From positions 34,358 to 98,357 of the forward strand of contig CBFDDH010000004.1 of NCBI GenBank assembly GCA_965603515.1: a DNA stretch of 64,000 nt, read 5' to 3'. This stretch comes from JAUVZL01 sp965603515. Lineage in GTDB: Bacteria > Hydrothermota > Tepidihabitantia > SM23-42. The notes below the pieces were generated by a model that was given only the letters and a program-made list of their open reading frames with translations, was not told where the DNA came from and searched no databases. Below, one piece after another: positions 1 to 8,475 of the stretch (position 1 is the stretch's first letter; each line of letters begins with the position of its first letter). The translations under genes were made by a program, and so were the position numbers.

Positions 1-55
1 TCGCTGTCCCGTCTTACGGGATAATCGACGATTTATGAGGTGTTTTCACGGATCG

Positions 56-520
56 TTAGAAATAAAATCGGAATCCCAACCCGCCCTCAAAATCAAAATC
101 TGTTTCCGGAATAAAATCAACTACCGGATAAATCTCTAAGAAGACGCCAAAACGATCTATCAAATATTCAATCCCACCACCTAATCTTAAACCAATATGA
201 AATTCTGTATCGTCACCAGGATCAGGCTCCTTTTTAACCCGAAACCTGCCACCGATTCCCAAGTAAGGAACAATGTTTTCAAGCGCTCGTCCTTCCTCTC
301 CTCGAATAACTCCGGGAAAGAGGAATTGATAATCACCCGTGATATGGAAACCAACATCGCCCAGGAAAGACCATCCCGCATTTATCTGTATTGCTGATCT
401 TCTGGCCATGAAATATTTCCCGGTAAATCCTGTCGGGCTGCCGATGATCACACCAATACCATACCCTCCGCCAAAAAGAACACAGGGTATTAAAAACAAA
501 AGAATGCTATATTTTTTCAT
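56..520 (-). CDS. small outer-membrane beta-barrel-like protein
   Basis: The product is 154 aa. It opens with a Sec-type signal peptide (about residues 1-17, Lys-Lys then a hydrophobic stretch ending Leu-Phe-Gly). The rest alternates polar and aromatic residues in short Gly-rich strands and ends Arg-Phe-Tyr-Phe, the terminal aromatic expected of an outer-membrane barrel. I cannot assign a named family. The gene starts 4 bases after the dnaN stop on the same strand, in the position recF often holds, so it is probably cotranscribed with dnaA-dnaN. A role in the envelope is inferred from the signal and strand pattern only. Confidence 0.6.
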   Translation of the reverse strand: MKKYSILLFLIPCVLFGGGYGIGVIIGSPTGFTGKYFMARRSAIQINAGWSFLGDVGFHITGDYQFLFPGVIRGEEGRALENIVPYLGIGGRFRVKKEPDPGDDTEFHIGLRLGGGIEYLIDRFGVFLEIYPVVDFIPETDFDFEGGLGFRFYF

Positions 521-524
521 ATCT

Positions 525-1619
525 CTACTCCCAACTATCTATTCTTAATGGCATTAATAGGTACATAAGGCCATCTTTTCCCTTTGGGGTTATCACCGCT
601 GCGGTCGATTGTGAGGTCAGCTCGAAAACCACATCTCTAGAGTCCAGATGCCTTAATGTTTCCAGAACAAAATTGGCATTGAACCAAACGCAGACTTTCT
701 CTCCTTCATAGACGCACGGCACATCTTCGTTCGCCTCGCCAATATCAGGTGAAGATGCAGATAGGATAATTTTGCTTTCACTGAAGTCAAACTTCACATT
801 CTTTATGTGTGGACTAGCCACCAACGACACTCTTTTTAGGGCACCGTCGAGGACTTCTTTCTCAACCGTGCACTTCCCTGAAAATTCTTTGGGTATTACG
901 CCTTCGTAGCTTGGATACGGTCCCTCAATCAAGCGCGCGATCACTGTAGTGTCGGGAAATTTAATACCCATCATCCGTTCTTCAGTAAATATCTCTAATT
1001 TCTCCTCTGGTTTTGTATAGTCTATCAGATCAAAAAGTTTAGTTGCGATTATCAGTTCACCGTCGATTTCCTTTTTCTCTTTTTTGATCATTGCTAACCT
1101 GGCGCCATCAGTAGTAACCATTCTCAGTTCTTTCTTTTTTAGTTGAAGCAAGACCCCGTTCATTGGACGGCGACTAATATCCTTTGCCACCATGAAAGCC
1201 GTCGATTCGACCATTTCCTCAATTTCTCCAACACTTATTTCAAACCACTTTTTTTCAGGGAAAGTTGGTACTTCAGGAAACTCCTGCGAATCCAATGAGG
1301 GAATGTCAAAACGCGCATTACCTGCAGCAATATGTAGTTTCAGTTCCTTTAATTTAAAAACAACATCGTCAACCTGAGTTTCTCTGGTTATTTCGAGCAG
1401 TTTCTTACCAGGAATCAAGACTTTACCCTCTTCTTTGACTTCCGCTGGGATAACTTTTTTTATAAAAATATCAAGGTCTGTAGCTTGAATCATTAAGGTC
1501 TTACCTTTGGTTTCGATAATAATGTTTTGCAAAACTGTATAGGTACTTTTTGGAGGAACAATTTTTACAATGTTCGCTAAAGTTTTTGCTAAAACATTTC
1601 TCTTAATTTTAAATTCCAT
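525..1619 (-). CDS. dnaN: DNA polymerase III subunit beta (sliding clamp)
   Basis: This 364-residue protein has the usual length of the bacterial beta clamp. It starts with the family's typical N-terminus (MEFKIKRNVLAKTLANI) and carries three repeated clamp domains of about 120 residues each. The C-terminal Tyr-Leu-Leu-Met-Pro-Leu-Arg is the conserved end that helps form the partner-binding pocket. The dimeric ring holds polymerase III on DNA. An AAGGAGG ribosome binding site sits just before the ATG. It lies downstream of dnaA on the same strand, the classic dnaA-dnaN order. Confidence 0.97.
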   Translation of the reverse strand: MEFKIKRNVLAKTLANIVKIVPPKSTYTVLQNIIIETKGKTLMIQATDLDIFIKKVIPAEVKEEGKVLIPGKKLLEITRETQVDDVVFKLKELKLHIAAGNARFDIPSLDSQEFPEVPTFPEKKWFEISVGEIEEMVESTAFMVAKDISRRPMNGVLLQLKKKELRMVTTDGARLAMIKKEKKEIDGELIIATKLFDLIDYTKPEEKLEIFTEERMMGIKFPDTTVIARLIEGPYPSYEGVIPKEFSGKCTVEKEVLDGALKRVSLVASPHIKNVKFDFSESKIILSASSPDIGEANEDVPCVYEGEKVCVWFNANFVLETLRHLDSRDVVFELTSQSTAAVITPKGKDGLMYLLMPLRIDSWE

Positions 1620-1810
1620 GTAGCCTCCTTAATTATAACAACTACTATAATATAAAATATATAGCTGTTGTTGTTGTACAGTGGAAATGTTTATATCTAC
1701 CAAAACCCTTTAGAATACGGACAAAACAAGGACTTCGATTGTTCGCAGAACTGTGCATAAACCTTGATAACTTATTCATTTTTAAAAAATCGTCAAACAT
1801 CCACATACTA
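1620..1810. other. candidate replication origin between dnaA and dnaN
   Basis: This 191-base spacer has an AT-rich tract next to dnaN (about 1630-1663) and, toward dnaA, DnaA-box-like 9-mers: TGTGCATAA at 1752-1760 (reverse of TTATGCACA) and ACATCCACA near 1797-1805. Many bacteria keep oriC beside dnaA. The exact TTATCCACA box in this locus is on the other side of dnaA (3160-3168), so the origin could be split around the gene or lie upstream of it. No clean array of tandem boxes is seen here. Confidence 0.4.
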
Positions 1811-3130
1811 TCAACTACTTATCCGATTAGTTATCCGCTCTAATCTTTGGAGATATTCGATATCAGCTTTCTTTAGCCCCTCTACTTTTTCAATTGCATG
1901 AATTACAGTTGAGTGATCCTTGCCTCCGAAGAACTCGCCGATTTCCGCGAGCGAAAGATTGAGCATTGTCCGTATTAAGTACATCGATGTTTGTCTGGCT
2001 AAAGCAAGTTTCTGGGTTCGTTTCTTGCCCCTTATTTCGGCTTCGCTGAAACCAAGTTCTTCGATCACGTTTTTCAAAATTATTTGTTTTGTAATTCTCC
2101 TGCCTGAACCCAGAAGGTCTTTTAGAACCTCTTCGGCGAGATGTTCATTGACCTCCTGTCCAGAAAGGGAAGATACCGCAAGCAGTCTTATCAAACAGCC
2201 CTCGAGTTCACGAATATTAGATTTTACACGCGAGGCGATATAGTATGCTACATTAGAAGGGATTTTGATGGTTTCTGACTCGGCTTTCTTCTGCAAAATC
2301 GCAATACGCGTCTCCAGATCCGGGGGTTGGAGGTCAACGACAAGACCACCTTGAAAACGCGATGTTAATCGTTCCTCAAGAGTTAGGATTTCTCTTGGCG
2401 GTCTGTCAGAAGTGATTATAACCTGCTTGCCGGCTGAGTAGAGGTGGTTAAAAATATGGAAGATCTCTTCTTGGAGCCGTTCCTTGCCATATAGGAACTG
2501 GATATCGTCGATCAACAAAACATCCTTGGTCCGATACTTTTTCTTGAATGTCATCTGTTGATTTTTCTGAATTGCCTCGATCAACTCGGTCATTATGTTC
2601 TCAGCCTGGGTGTAAAAAACATTAGTTTTCTTATGCTGCCGATGCACAAAATTTCCGATTGCTTGCATCAAATGGGTTTTGCCTAACCCGACACCCCCGT
2701 AGAGAAAGAGTGGGTTATATGCTTCTCCCGGTGCTTCTGCGACTGCCAATGCCGCAGCGTGAGCGAATTCATTATTCTTGCCGACCACAAAACTCTCAAA
2801 AGTATACCTTTCTTGAAGTTTGGTTCCATCCCGGGCAAGAATCAGACGTTTTCTTTTTTTCTTAGGTCGATCTCCTTGTTGTTTCAAAGCCTTAAAAGCA
2901 AGCCTTAATTTGTTCCCGTTTAGTTGATGGACCGCTTCTTCTAGGATATTGTAATAGTGTTCTTCGATCCAGTCGATCTGAAACACATTGGGGAATTCGA
3001 CAAGAAGAACATCCTCTTTCAATTCAACTCCACAACTACCACCAAACCATGTGTTGAAAGACTGCGAGTTGATTCTCTCCTGGATATAATCCAGGACATT
3101 TTTCCATGTATTATTTGCTTTTTTATCCAT
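1811..3130 (-). CDS. dnaA: chromosomal replication initiator protein DnaA
   Basis: At 439 residues this is a normal-length DnaA with a short linker. Domain I is at about residues 1-85, a Lys/Arg-rich linker at 86-100, the AAA+ domain at 105-320 with Walker A GGVGLGKT (145-152) and Walker B VLLIDDIQF, and domain IV at the C-terminus with the DnaA signature GGKDHSTVIHAIEKV. It binds DnaA boxes and melts the origin. No Shine-Dalgarno sequence precedes the ATG. The roughly 120-base leader contains three DnaA-box-like sites, which suggests autoregulation. Divergent from rlpA. Confidence 0.98.
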   Translation of the reverse strand: MDKKANNTWKNVLDYIQERINSQSFNTWFGGSCGVELKEDVLLVEFPNVFQIDWIEEHYYNILEEAVHQLNGNKLRLAFKALKQQGDRPKKKRKRLILARDGTKLQERYTFESFVVGKNNEFAHAAALAVAEAPGEAYNPLFLYGGVGLGKTHLMQAIGNFVHRQHKKTNVFYTQAENIMTELIEAIQKNQQMTFKKKYRTKDVLLIDDIQFLYGKERLQEEIFHIFNHLYSAGKQVIITSDRPPREILTLEERLTSRFQGGLVVDLQPPDLETRIAILQKKAESETIKIPSNVAYYIASRVKSNIRELEGCLIRLLAVSSLSGQEVNEHLAEEVLKDLLGSGRRITKQIILKNVIEELGFSEAEIRGKKRTQKLALARQTSMYLIRTMLNLSLAEIGEFFGGKDHSTVIHAIEKVEGLKKADIEYLQRLERITNRISS

Positions 3131-3137
3131 TGCTTAA

Positions 3138-3168
3138 TTTTCCACAATAATCCACATAGTTATCCACA
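3138..3168. promoter_or_regulatory. cluster of three DnaA boxes upstream of dnaA
   Basis: Three 9-mers follow one another: TTTTCCACA (3138-3146), TAATCCACA (3148-3156) and the perfect box TTATCCACA (3160-3168), all in the same orientation. They lie in the dnaA leader, 8 to 38 bases before its start codon, fitting autoregulation or an origin element. Confidence 0.7.
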
Positions 3169-3253
3169 CGAAAGTCACCTAAACCTTCCCAAATATAAAC
3201 ACTTTTATGAAACCAATGACAATTTTGTGTATAGTTCAAACAAAGGCGAAACA

Positions 3254-3281
3254 AGTTTATACAGAAAAAGCTAAAAGTCAA
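3254..3281 (-). promoter_or_regulatory. probable dnaA promoter
   Basis: Read on the minus strand, TTGACT (3281-3276) is followed after 16 bases by TAAACT (3259-3254). This would give a leader of about 120 bases that contains the three DnaA boxes. The -10 is only a moderate match. Confidence 0.45.
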
Positions 3282-3392
3282 GAAAAAAATAGAATTGGTG
3301 ATAAATCTTTTGGCACAAAAATTGCATTCGCGATTTTTCCTTAACAAACAGCATTATTTCACCCAGAAAAAGAATGGTAAAGCCTAATTCCG

Positions 3393-3420
3393 TTGACAAC
3401 GGAAGTAATTAAAGTATAAT
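3393..3420 (+). promoter_or_regulatory. consensus promoter giving a leaderless rlpA transcript
   Basis: TTGACA (3393-3398), a 16-base spacer, then a perfect TATAAT (3415-3420). Only six bases separate the -10 box from the rlpA ATG at 3427, so transcription should begin at or next to the start codon. No ribosome binding site is present. Confidence 0.75.
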
Positions 3421-3426
3421 CAAATC

Positions 3427-3801
3427 ATGTTGATCTTATTGCTGTTTCTCTTCCTTGGTTCCTTAGGTTGCTCAAACTGTTGTTGTTTAGGGGGTGCTCA
3501 GGCAACAGGGTATGTACAATATGGTAAAGCGTCATACTATGGCGAAAAGTTTCACGGTCGAAAGACGACTTCTGGAGAAATATTCAATAAATGGGCTTAT
3601 ACATGCGCACACAAGAAATTGCCTTTTGACACCAAGGTTAAAGTAACGAATTTGAAAAACCTAAGAACCGTTGTTGTCCGGGTTAATGATCGAGGGCCTT
3701 TTGTAAAAGGCAGAATCATCGACCTTTCCTTTGCTGCAGCAAAAAAGATAGGGATGGTAAAAGACGGTGTAGTAAAAGTAAAAGTTGAAGTTATAAGATG
3801 A
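3427..3801 (+). CDS. rlpA: RlpA-like lipoprotein (double-psi beta-barrel)
   Basis: The 124-residue product begins with a hydrophobic signal ending in a lipobox-like LGSLGC, so it is probably a lipoprotein. The rest is one RlpA-type double-psi beta-barrel: GKASYYGEKFHGRKTTSGE, then VKVTNLKN and VRVNDRGPF, the family's active-site block with its Asp. RlpA proteins are septal or wall-associated peptidoglycan lytic transglycosylases; no SPOR domain is present. The ATG at 3427 lies six bases after a perfect -10 box, so the mRNA is probably leaderless. Its stop overlaps the ispE start (ATGA). Confidence 0.88.
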   Translation: MLILLLFLFLGSLGCSNCCCLGGAQATGYVQYGKASYYGEKFHGRKTTSGEIFNKWAYTCAHKKLPFDTKVKVTNLKNLRTVVVRVNDRGPFVKGRIIDLSFAAAKKIGMVKDGVVKVKVEVIR

Positions 3802-4637
3802 TTACACTGGAAGCCCGGGCAAAGATCAATCTCGGTTTGAATATCATTGGAAAAAGAGAGGATGGGTTCCATGATATTGAAACGACTCTTACGACGATAA
3901 ACCTGGCCGATATCATCACGTTCGAGGAAAAAGGACAAGAAATCGAAGTTGTGGCTACGGGGTTGGATATTCCCTCTGATAAAAATCTCTGTTATATTGC
4001 CGCAAAATTATTTATTGAAAACTTTAATGTAAAAAAAGGTTTAAGCATAAACTTGATTAAGAATATCCCAATAGGCAGTGGTCTTGGTGGTGGATCATCA
4101 GATGCTGCATGTGTTCTCAAGGGACTGAATAAGTTATACGACTTAAATATTCCCGAGCAATCGCTCTTTGAGATAAGCCGAAAGATCGGTTCGGATGTTC
4201 CTTTTTTTATAAGAGGTGGCGCAGCTTATGCACGCGGCAAGGGTGATGAACTGAAATATTTTAAGCTACCAAAGATGTCTTTGGTAATATACTGGCCAGG
4301 CTATCCAGTGTTGACAAAATGGGCATATGAGGAATATGATAAAAGCTTATTGACACCACCTTCAGAAACGGATATCATAATCGAAGCGCAAAAAGGTAAG
4401 AATAAAAGAGCCAAGCCGAGCTTTGCATTGGTTAACGATTTTGAAAAAGTCGTTTTTAAAAAACATCCCGATCTTTTGGATGTTAAAACACATCTTTTAG
4501 CAACTGGTGCTTATGTTGTCACCCTGTCAGGGAGCGGTTCATGCATCTTTGTCGTCGTTGACGAAAAGACGGGGAAAGGTGTATTGAAATACCTTGAGGG
4601 GATTGGTGCACAATATTTTGAAGTGGTTACAGTTTAG
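3798..4637 (+). CDS. ispE: 4-diphosphocytidyl-2-C-methyl-D-erythritol kinase
   Basis: The protein is 279 aa, the usual IspE length. It phosphorylates CDP-methylerythritol in the non-mevalonate isoprenoid pathway. The N-terminal AKINLGLNIIGKREDGFHDI and the GHMP-kinase ATP loop PIGSGLGGGSSDAA (about residues 91-104) are diagnostic, and the C-terminal SGSGSCIFVV matches the third GHMP motif. It overlaps rlpA by four bases and is presumably translationally coupled to it. It supplies isoprenoid precursors that a GGGP-synthase-like enzyme elsewhere in the window would need. Confidence 0.95.
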   Translation: MITLEARAKINLGLNIIGKREDGFHDIETTLTTINLADIITFEEKGQEIEVVATGLDIPSDKNLCYIAAKLFIENFNVKKGLSINLIKNIPIGSGLGGGSSDAACVLKGLNKLYDLNIPEQSLFEISRKIGSDVPFFIRGGAAYARGKGDELKYFKLPKMSLVIYWPGYPVLTKWAYEEYDKSLLTPPSETDIIIEAQKGKNKRAKPSFALVNDFEKVVFKKHPDLLDVKTHLLATGAYVVTLSGSGSCIFVVVDEKTGKGVLKYLEGIGAQYFEVVTV

Positions 4638-4672
4638 GCGATACGCTATAAACTATAGACTATCAGCTAAAA

Positions 4673-4743
4673 TGGGGCGTCGTCTAAGGGCAGGACACAG
4701 GCTTTTGGAGCCTGCCGTGGGGGTTCGACTCCTCCCGCCCCAG
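4673..4743 (+). tRNA. tRNA-Gln (TTG)
   Basis: The 71-nt sequence folds as a cloverleaf: acceptor TGGGGCG with CGCCCCA, anticodon stem CAGGC/GCCTG around loop TTTTGGA (anticodon TTG), and T-arm GGGGG/CCTCC around TTCGACT. The U1-A72 pair is typical of tRNA-Gln. The 3' CCA is not encoded. Confidence 0.96.
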
Positions 4744-4781
4744 TTATGAGCAGAGCAGTGACAAGTAATCAAGAATCAAGA

Positions 4782-4825
4782 TCCAAGAACCAAACGAATT
4801 TGGGACCTGGGGTTTGGAACTTGGA
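4782..4825. repeat. dispersed hairpin repeat (CCAAGAACC family)
   Basis: TCCAAGAACCAAA (4782-4794) and TTTGGAACTTGGA (4813-4825) form imperfect inverted arms. A similar but longer element is at 10517-10594. This is a short intergenic repeat between tRNA-Gln and prs; no coding capacity is seen. Confidence 0.55.
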
Positions 4826-4850
4826 GTTTCCCGAAGGGTAAGGAGGTTTG

Positions 4851-5798
4851 ATGAGAGAAATAAAGTTATTTGCTGGAAATGCTAACAAGGAATTAGCCGA
4901 AGATATTTCAAGGCGGATCAAAGTGCCAGTGAGTAAATCCAACATTCGAAAATTTGCCGACGGTGAACTAAAGATTAAAATCGAGGAAAATATTCGGGGA
5001 CGTGATGTTTTTATCATCCAGTCAACCCATTCGCCGGCAGAAAATATATTAGAGCTCTTACTTTTCCTGGATGCCGCAAAAAGAGCATCAGCAGACAGGA
5101 TAACCGCGGTGATTCCATATTTTGGCTATGCACGGCAAGATCGCAAAGATGAGCCGCGAGTTCCCATTTCGGCAAAGCTCATTGCGAATCTTCTGGCAAA
5201 CAGTGGAGCTAGTCGGGTCTTAACGATAGATCTTCATGCTGAACAGATCCAGGGCTTTTTCGATATCCCGGTTGACCATTTATATGCTACTCCGGTCTTC
5301 GTGGATCACTATAAACTCCATAGCCTGGAAAATTATGTTATCGTTTCTCCTGATGCGGGTCGCGCTAATAGGGTGCGAGCTTTTGCTCGCCGATTAAAAG
5401 AAGGGTTGCCAATTGCGATTGTCGATAAGAGACGCATCGGCCCCAATCAAGCATTAGTTCTAAACGTCATCGGAGACGTTAAGGGAAAAACAGCTCTTAT
5501 ATACGATGATATGCTTGATACTGGAGGCACCATTGTCGAAGGAGCGCGGGCAATTGCAGAACAAGGCGCAAAAGAGGTTTTTGCTTGCATCGTGCATCCC
5601 CTGTTTTCGGGGAATGCTTCGCAGAGAATTGTTGACTCCTGCATCAAGGAACTTGTTATTACGGATACAATTGTTCTGGCTTCGGAAAAAAATAATGATA
5701 AGCTGAAAATTCTATCCGTGGCTGGACTTTTAGGCGAGGCTATTCTACGCATACATAATGACGAATCGATAAGCTCGCTTTTCAAGGAGGTTGAATAA
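4851..5798 (+). CDS. prs: ribose-phosphate pyrophosphokinase
   Basis: The enzyme makes PRPP from ribose 5-phosphate and ATP for nucleotide, His and Trp synthesis. At 315 residues it has normal length. The PRPP-binding loop DDMLDTGGTIVEGA, the ATP-loop region YARQDRKDEPR and the TIDLHAEQIQGFF block are all present. The start is taken as ATG 4851 because AAGGAGG lies at about 4840-4846; a TTG three bases earlier in frame is less likely. The stop overlaps the rplY start by one base, so the two are coupled, as in many bacteria. Confidence 0.97.
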   Translation: MREIKLFAGNANKELAEDISRRIKVPVSKSNIRKFADGELKIKIEENIRGRDVFIIQSTHSPAENILELLLFLDAAKRASADRITAVIPYFGYARQDRKDEPRVPISAKLIANLLANSGASRVLTIDLHAEQIQGFFDIPVDHLYATPVFVDHYKLHSLENYVIVSPDAGRANRVRAFARRLKEGLPIAIVDKRRIGPNQALVLNVIGDVKGKTALIYDDMLDTGGTIVEGARAIAEQGAKEVFACIVHPLFSGNASQRIVDSCIKELVITDTIVLASEKNNDKLKILSVAGLLGEAILRIHNDESISSLFKEVE

Positions 5799-6499
5799 TG
5801 ATAGTTGATCTGCCCGCGAAACTTTACGAAGTAGAGAAAAAGGGTGATATTAAGCGAATGAGAAAACAGGGTACGTATCCTGCTGTTCTCTATGGTCATG
5901 GGGAGAAGTCGAGAAGGATATGTGTTGAGCAATCTGATTTAGACATGGTTCTAGGAAAACTTAAAGAGGAAGCTGTGACCGTTAACCTGAAAGTCGGCGG
6001 TAAAGACTATCTCTGTGTAATAAAATCAATACAGCATAACCCGATTACTGGTAAATTACTTCACATCGATTTTCAGCATATCCATAAAAAAGAGAAATTA
6101 AGGACTTCAGTCCCGATTCATCTTATTGGCGAAGCTCCAGGCTTGAAAGAGGGTGGTATTTTGGAGCAAAATCTCCACGAGGTTATGATTAAATGTTTAC
6201 CAACTGATATGCCGGCGTATATTGATGTTGATATTTCCGCCTTGGACCTTGATCAAGCAATTCATTTATATGATATTGAAATGCCAAATGTCGAATTCGA
6301 ACTGAGTAAAGAAACACCGATTGTCAGCATGATCGTACCAAAGGCAGTCGCCGTAGAAGTTAAGCCTGAAGCCCCAGAGGAAGGTGCTGAAGAAGTAGCT
6401 GAAGGTGAAGAAGCGCCAGCTGAAGAAGCAAAGGGAGAGAAAGCAGAAGATAAGGATTCAAAAGAGAAAGAGTCTAAACCGCCGGCAAAAAAGGGTTAA
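5798..6499 (+). CDS. rplY: 50S ribosomal protein L25 (CTC form)
   Basis: This 233-residue protein is the long CTC/TL5 form of L25. The N-terminal 5S-rRNA-binding domain (about residues 1-92) has the family's KRMRKQGTYPAVLYGHG and is followed by the all-beta TL5 domain (about 95-185). The last 45 residues are a low-complexity Glu/Ala/Lys tail, common in this form. The gene begins at the overlapping TAATG of prs, preceded by AAGGAGG. Confidence 0.94.
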   Translation: MIVDLPAKLYEVEKKGDIKRMRKQGTYPAVLYGHGEKSRRICVEQSDLDMVLGKLKEEAVTVNLKVGGKDYLCVIKSIQHNPITGKLLHIDFQHIHKKEKLRTSVPIHLIGEAPGLKEGGILEQNLHEVMIKCLPTDMPAYIDVDISALDLDQAIHLYDIEMPNVEFELSKETPIVSMIVPKAVAVEVKPEAPEEGAEEVAEGEEAPAEEAKGEKAEDKDSKEKESKPPAKKG

Positions 6500-6502
6500 C
6501 CC

Positions 6503-6605
6503 CCACACCTTGTTCGGCATACGCATACGGATGATTCTTTTAAGTTTTTATGAATTCTGCAGAAAGCATACGCGCTACACGTACAATATACTAAACAAGG
6601 TGTGG
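6503..6605 (+). promoter_or_regulatory. long-range inverted repeat masking the pth ribosome binding site
   Basis: CCACACCTTGTT (6503-6514) is exactly complementary to AACAAGGTGTGG (6594-6605). In RNA this would be a 12-bp stem closing a loop of 79 bases. The right arm runs into the GGAGG (6604-6608) that precedes the pth ATG at 6612, so pairing would partly hide that site. No run of T follows, so it does not look like a simple terminator. Confidence 0.5.
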
Positions 6606-6611
6606 AGGTAA

Positions 6612-7193
6612 ATGATTATTTTCGGACTCGGTAACCCCGGGTTAATATATCGTGCTACGCGACATAATGCAGGGGTTGTATTTTTAAACACATTTGCAAA
6701 GCAAAAAAAGGTAAGGTTCCGTCAACATCAGGGTTTTCGTAAAGCAAAACTGAGAATCGCCGGTTATAATCTTACTTTGGTTAAACTTCAATGCTTTATG
6801 AACGATTCAGGTGGTGCAGTTGCATATGTTCTTGGTAAGAAGCCGGATGATTTCTTGATTATTTTAGACGATATTAATTTGCCTTTAGGAAAACTTAGGT
6901 TGCGAAAAAGCGGTAGTGACGGAGGTCATTTAGGCTTACGTTCAATAGTAAACACCCTTGATACTTCAAACTTCCCCCGCTTGCGTATCGGTGTAGGCCG
7001 CTCTGGTGACGATGTTGCGCGCCATGTTTTGAGTCCTTTTTCGCGCGCCCAAAGAAAGCTCCTGCGCTGCGTTATTGACGAAGGGATACAAGGTATGGAA
7101 ACGATGTTCAGAGACGGGTTTGTGAAAGCCCAGAACTTTATAAATGGAATAGATCTGGAAATCAAATCCGAAGCACGAAATCCTAAACCCTAA
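6612..7193 (+). CDS. pth: peptidyl-tRNA hydrolase
   Basis: Pth cleaves peptidyl-tRNAs released by stalled ribosomes. The 193-residue protein shows GLGNPGLIYRATRHNAG at the N-terminus (catalytic His in RHNAG), the MNDSGGAV segment and LDDINLPLGKLRLR with the catalytic Asp, followed by GSDGGHLGLRSI. GTGGAGG precedes the ATG. It is third in a prs-rplY-pth run, separated from rplY by 112 bases that contain a long inverted repeat. Confidence 0.95.
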   Translation: MIIFGLGNPGLIYRATRHNAGVVFLNTFAKQKKVRFRQHQGFRKAKLRIAGYNLTLVKLQCFMNDSGGAVAYVLGKKPDDFLIILDDINLPLGKLRLRKSGSDGGHLGLRSIVNTLDTSNFPRLRIGVGRSGDDVARHVLSPFSRAQRKLLRCVIDEGIQGMETMFRDGFVKAQNFINGIDLEIKSEARNPKP

Positions 7194-7324
7194 ACGAATT
7201 CAAATGACAGAAATTCAAATAACCAAACATTTTATGAAATTCAGATTTTGGTATTGTTCAGGTACGAATTTTCCGCCCGAGGCGGATCAGCCTCAGGCTG
7301 AAGATATTAAGGTTTAGAATTTAC

Positions 7325-8338
7325 ATGAAAATCGGTATAATCGGTCTGCCCAATGTTGGAAAGTCGAGTTTGTTTAATTTCTTGACGCATGGCCACGTGC
7401 AAGTAGCGAAATTCCCTTTTACTACCATTGATAGAAACATCGGAATGGTAACGATCCCTGATGCAAGATTAGAACAGATAATAGAAATAACCCAGGCTCC
7501 CAAAGTGAAATTTGCTGCTATAGAATTTGTTGACATCGCCGGGTTGATAAAAGGTGCTTCACAAGGGGACGGGTTGGGCAATAAGTTCCTTGCTCATATT
7601 CGGGATGTTGATCTCACGATTCATATAATCAGATGCTTTGCTGATCCTGACATCCCCCACACGGATACCCAGATCCTGCCGAAGCGTGATTATGAAATCG
7701 TACGCGCTGAACTCTACTTGTCAGATTTAGGGGTTGTGGAACGCAGGATCGATAAAATCAAGAAAAAGGCAGAATGCAAAGAGGAATTGAAAAAGCTGCT
7801 TATAATAAAAGAGGCATTAAATAAAGGACAGGTGCCAGGTACAACTATTCGTGATTTGCCTTTACTTTCAACAAAAAAGGAATTAATAATATTGAACTTA
7901 GATGAAGACGGACGATTTCAAACAGACATCAAAAAGATTGATAGCTACAGACTATCTGTGCGATTAGAGGAAGACATAAGTGATTTTACAAAAGAGGAGA
8001 AGCAAACTCTGAGGAAGGATGCTGGTTTGGATCCAGCAGGGATAACTGGTATTTTGAGGTTCTGTATGGAGATGCTGTCGATTATTACATTCTACACGAT
8101 AAAGGGGGATGAAACGCGTGCCTGGCCGATAATAAAAGGTGCCCATGTATTAGATGCTGCCGGGTTGATTCATTCAGACATGAAAGATGGATTTATAAGA
8201 GCTGAAGTATTGGAATGGAAAGATTTTATTGCTGCTGGTGGTTTTACTCCGGCTCAACAAGCCGGTTTGACTAAAGTAGAAGGCAAGGAGTATATTGTAA
8301 AGGATGGAGATATTATTCTGATTAAATTCAGAAAATGA
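7325..8338 (+). CDS. ychF: redox-regulated GTPase/ATPase YchF (Obg family)
   Basis: This 337-residue P-loop NTPase belongs to the YchF/OLA1 branch. Motifs are GLPNVGKSS (residues 7-15), the switch region PFTTIDRNIG, DIAGLIKGASQGDGLGNKFL, NLDEDG in the place of the G4 motif (YchF has NxxE rather than NKxD, hence ATP preference), and a C-terminal TGS domain with the conserved EVLEWKDF and KVEGKEYIVKDGDI. It is slightly shorter than the roughly 363 residues of E. coli YchF. It probably works on ribosomes and in stress responses. No ribosome binding site is seen; TAGAAT ends four bases before the ATG. Confidence 0.93.
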   Translation: MKIGIIGLPNVGKSSLFNFLTHGHVQVAKFPFTTIDRNIGMVTIPDARLEQIIEITQAPKVKFAAIEFVDIAGLIKGASQGDGLGNKFLAHIRDVDLTIHIIRCFADPDIPHTDTQILPKRDYEIVRAELYLSDLGVVERRIDKIKKKAECKEELKKLLIIKEALNKGQVPGTTIRDLPLLSTKKELIILNLDEDGRFQTDIKKIDSYRLSVRLEEDISDFTKEEKQTLRKDAGLDPAGITGILRFCMEMLSIITFYTIKGDETRAWPIIKGAHVLDAAGLIHSDMKDGFIRAEVLEWKDFIAAGGFTPAQQAGLTKVEGKEYIVKDGDIILIKFRK

Positions 8339-8361
8339 CCTCGTGATTTTTTTTCTTCCTT

Positions 8362-8459
8362 GTCATTGCGAGTCCTGACGTTAGTCGGGACGAAGCAATC
8401 TCTGACAATACGAATACACTGAAGGTTGCCACGACCACCTGTGGCGGTCTCGCAATGAC
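8362..8459. repeat. MITE-like repeat with perfect terminal inverted repeats
   Basis: The element begins GTCATTGCGAG (8362-8372) and ends CTCGCAATGAC (8449-8459), a perfect 11-bp terminal inverted repeat, with CGAAGCAATCTC inside. The same family occurs as two opposed halves at 11604-11703. No transposase is present in the window. Confidence 0.7.
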
Positions 8460-8475
8460 ATTTTTAAAGCAGAGG

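Noticed and set aside
1..55. CCCGT-CTT-ACGGG hairpin at the left edge as a terminator of the OMP-like gene
   Set aside because: The stem is short, and no T tract follows it in the gene's orientation.
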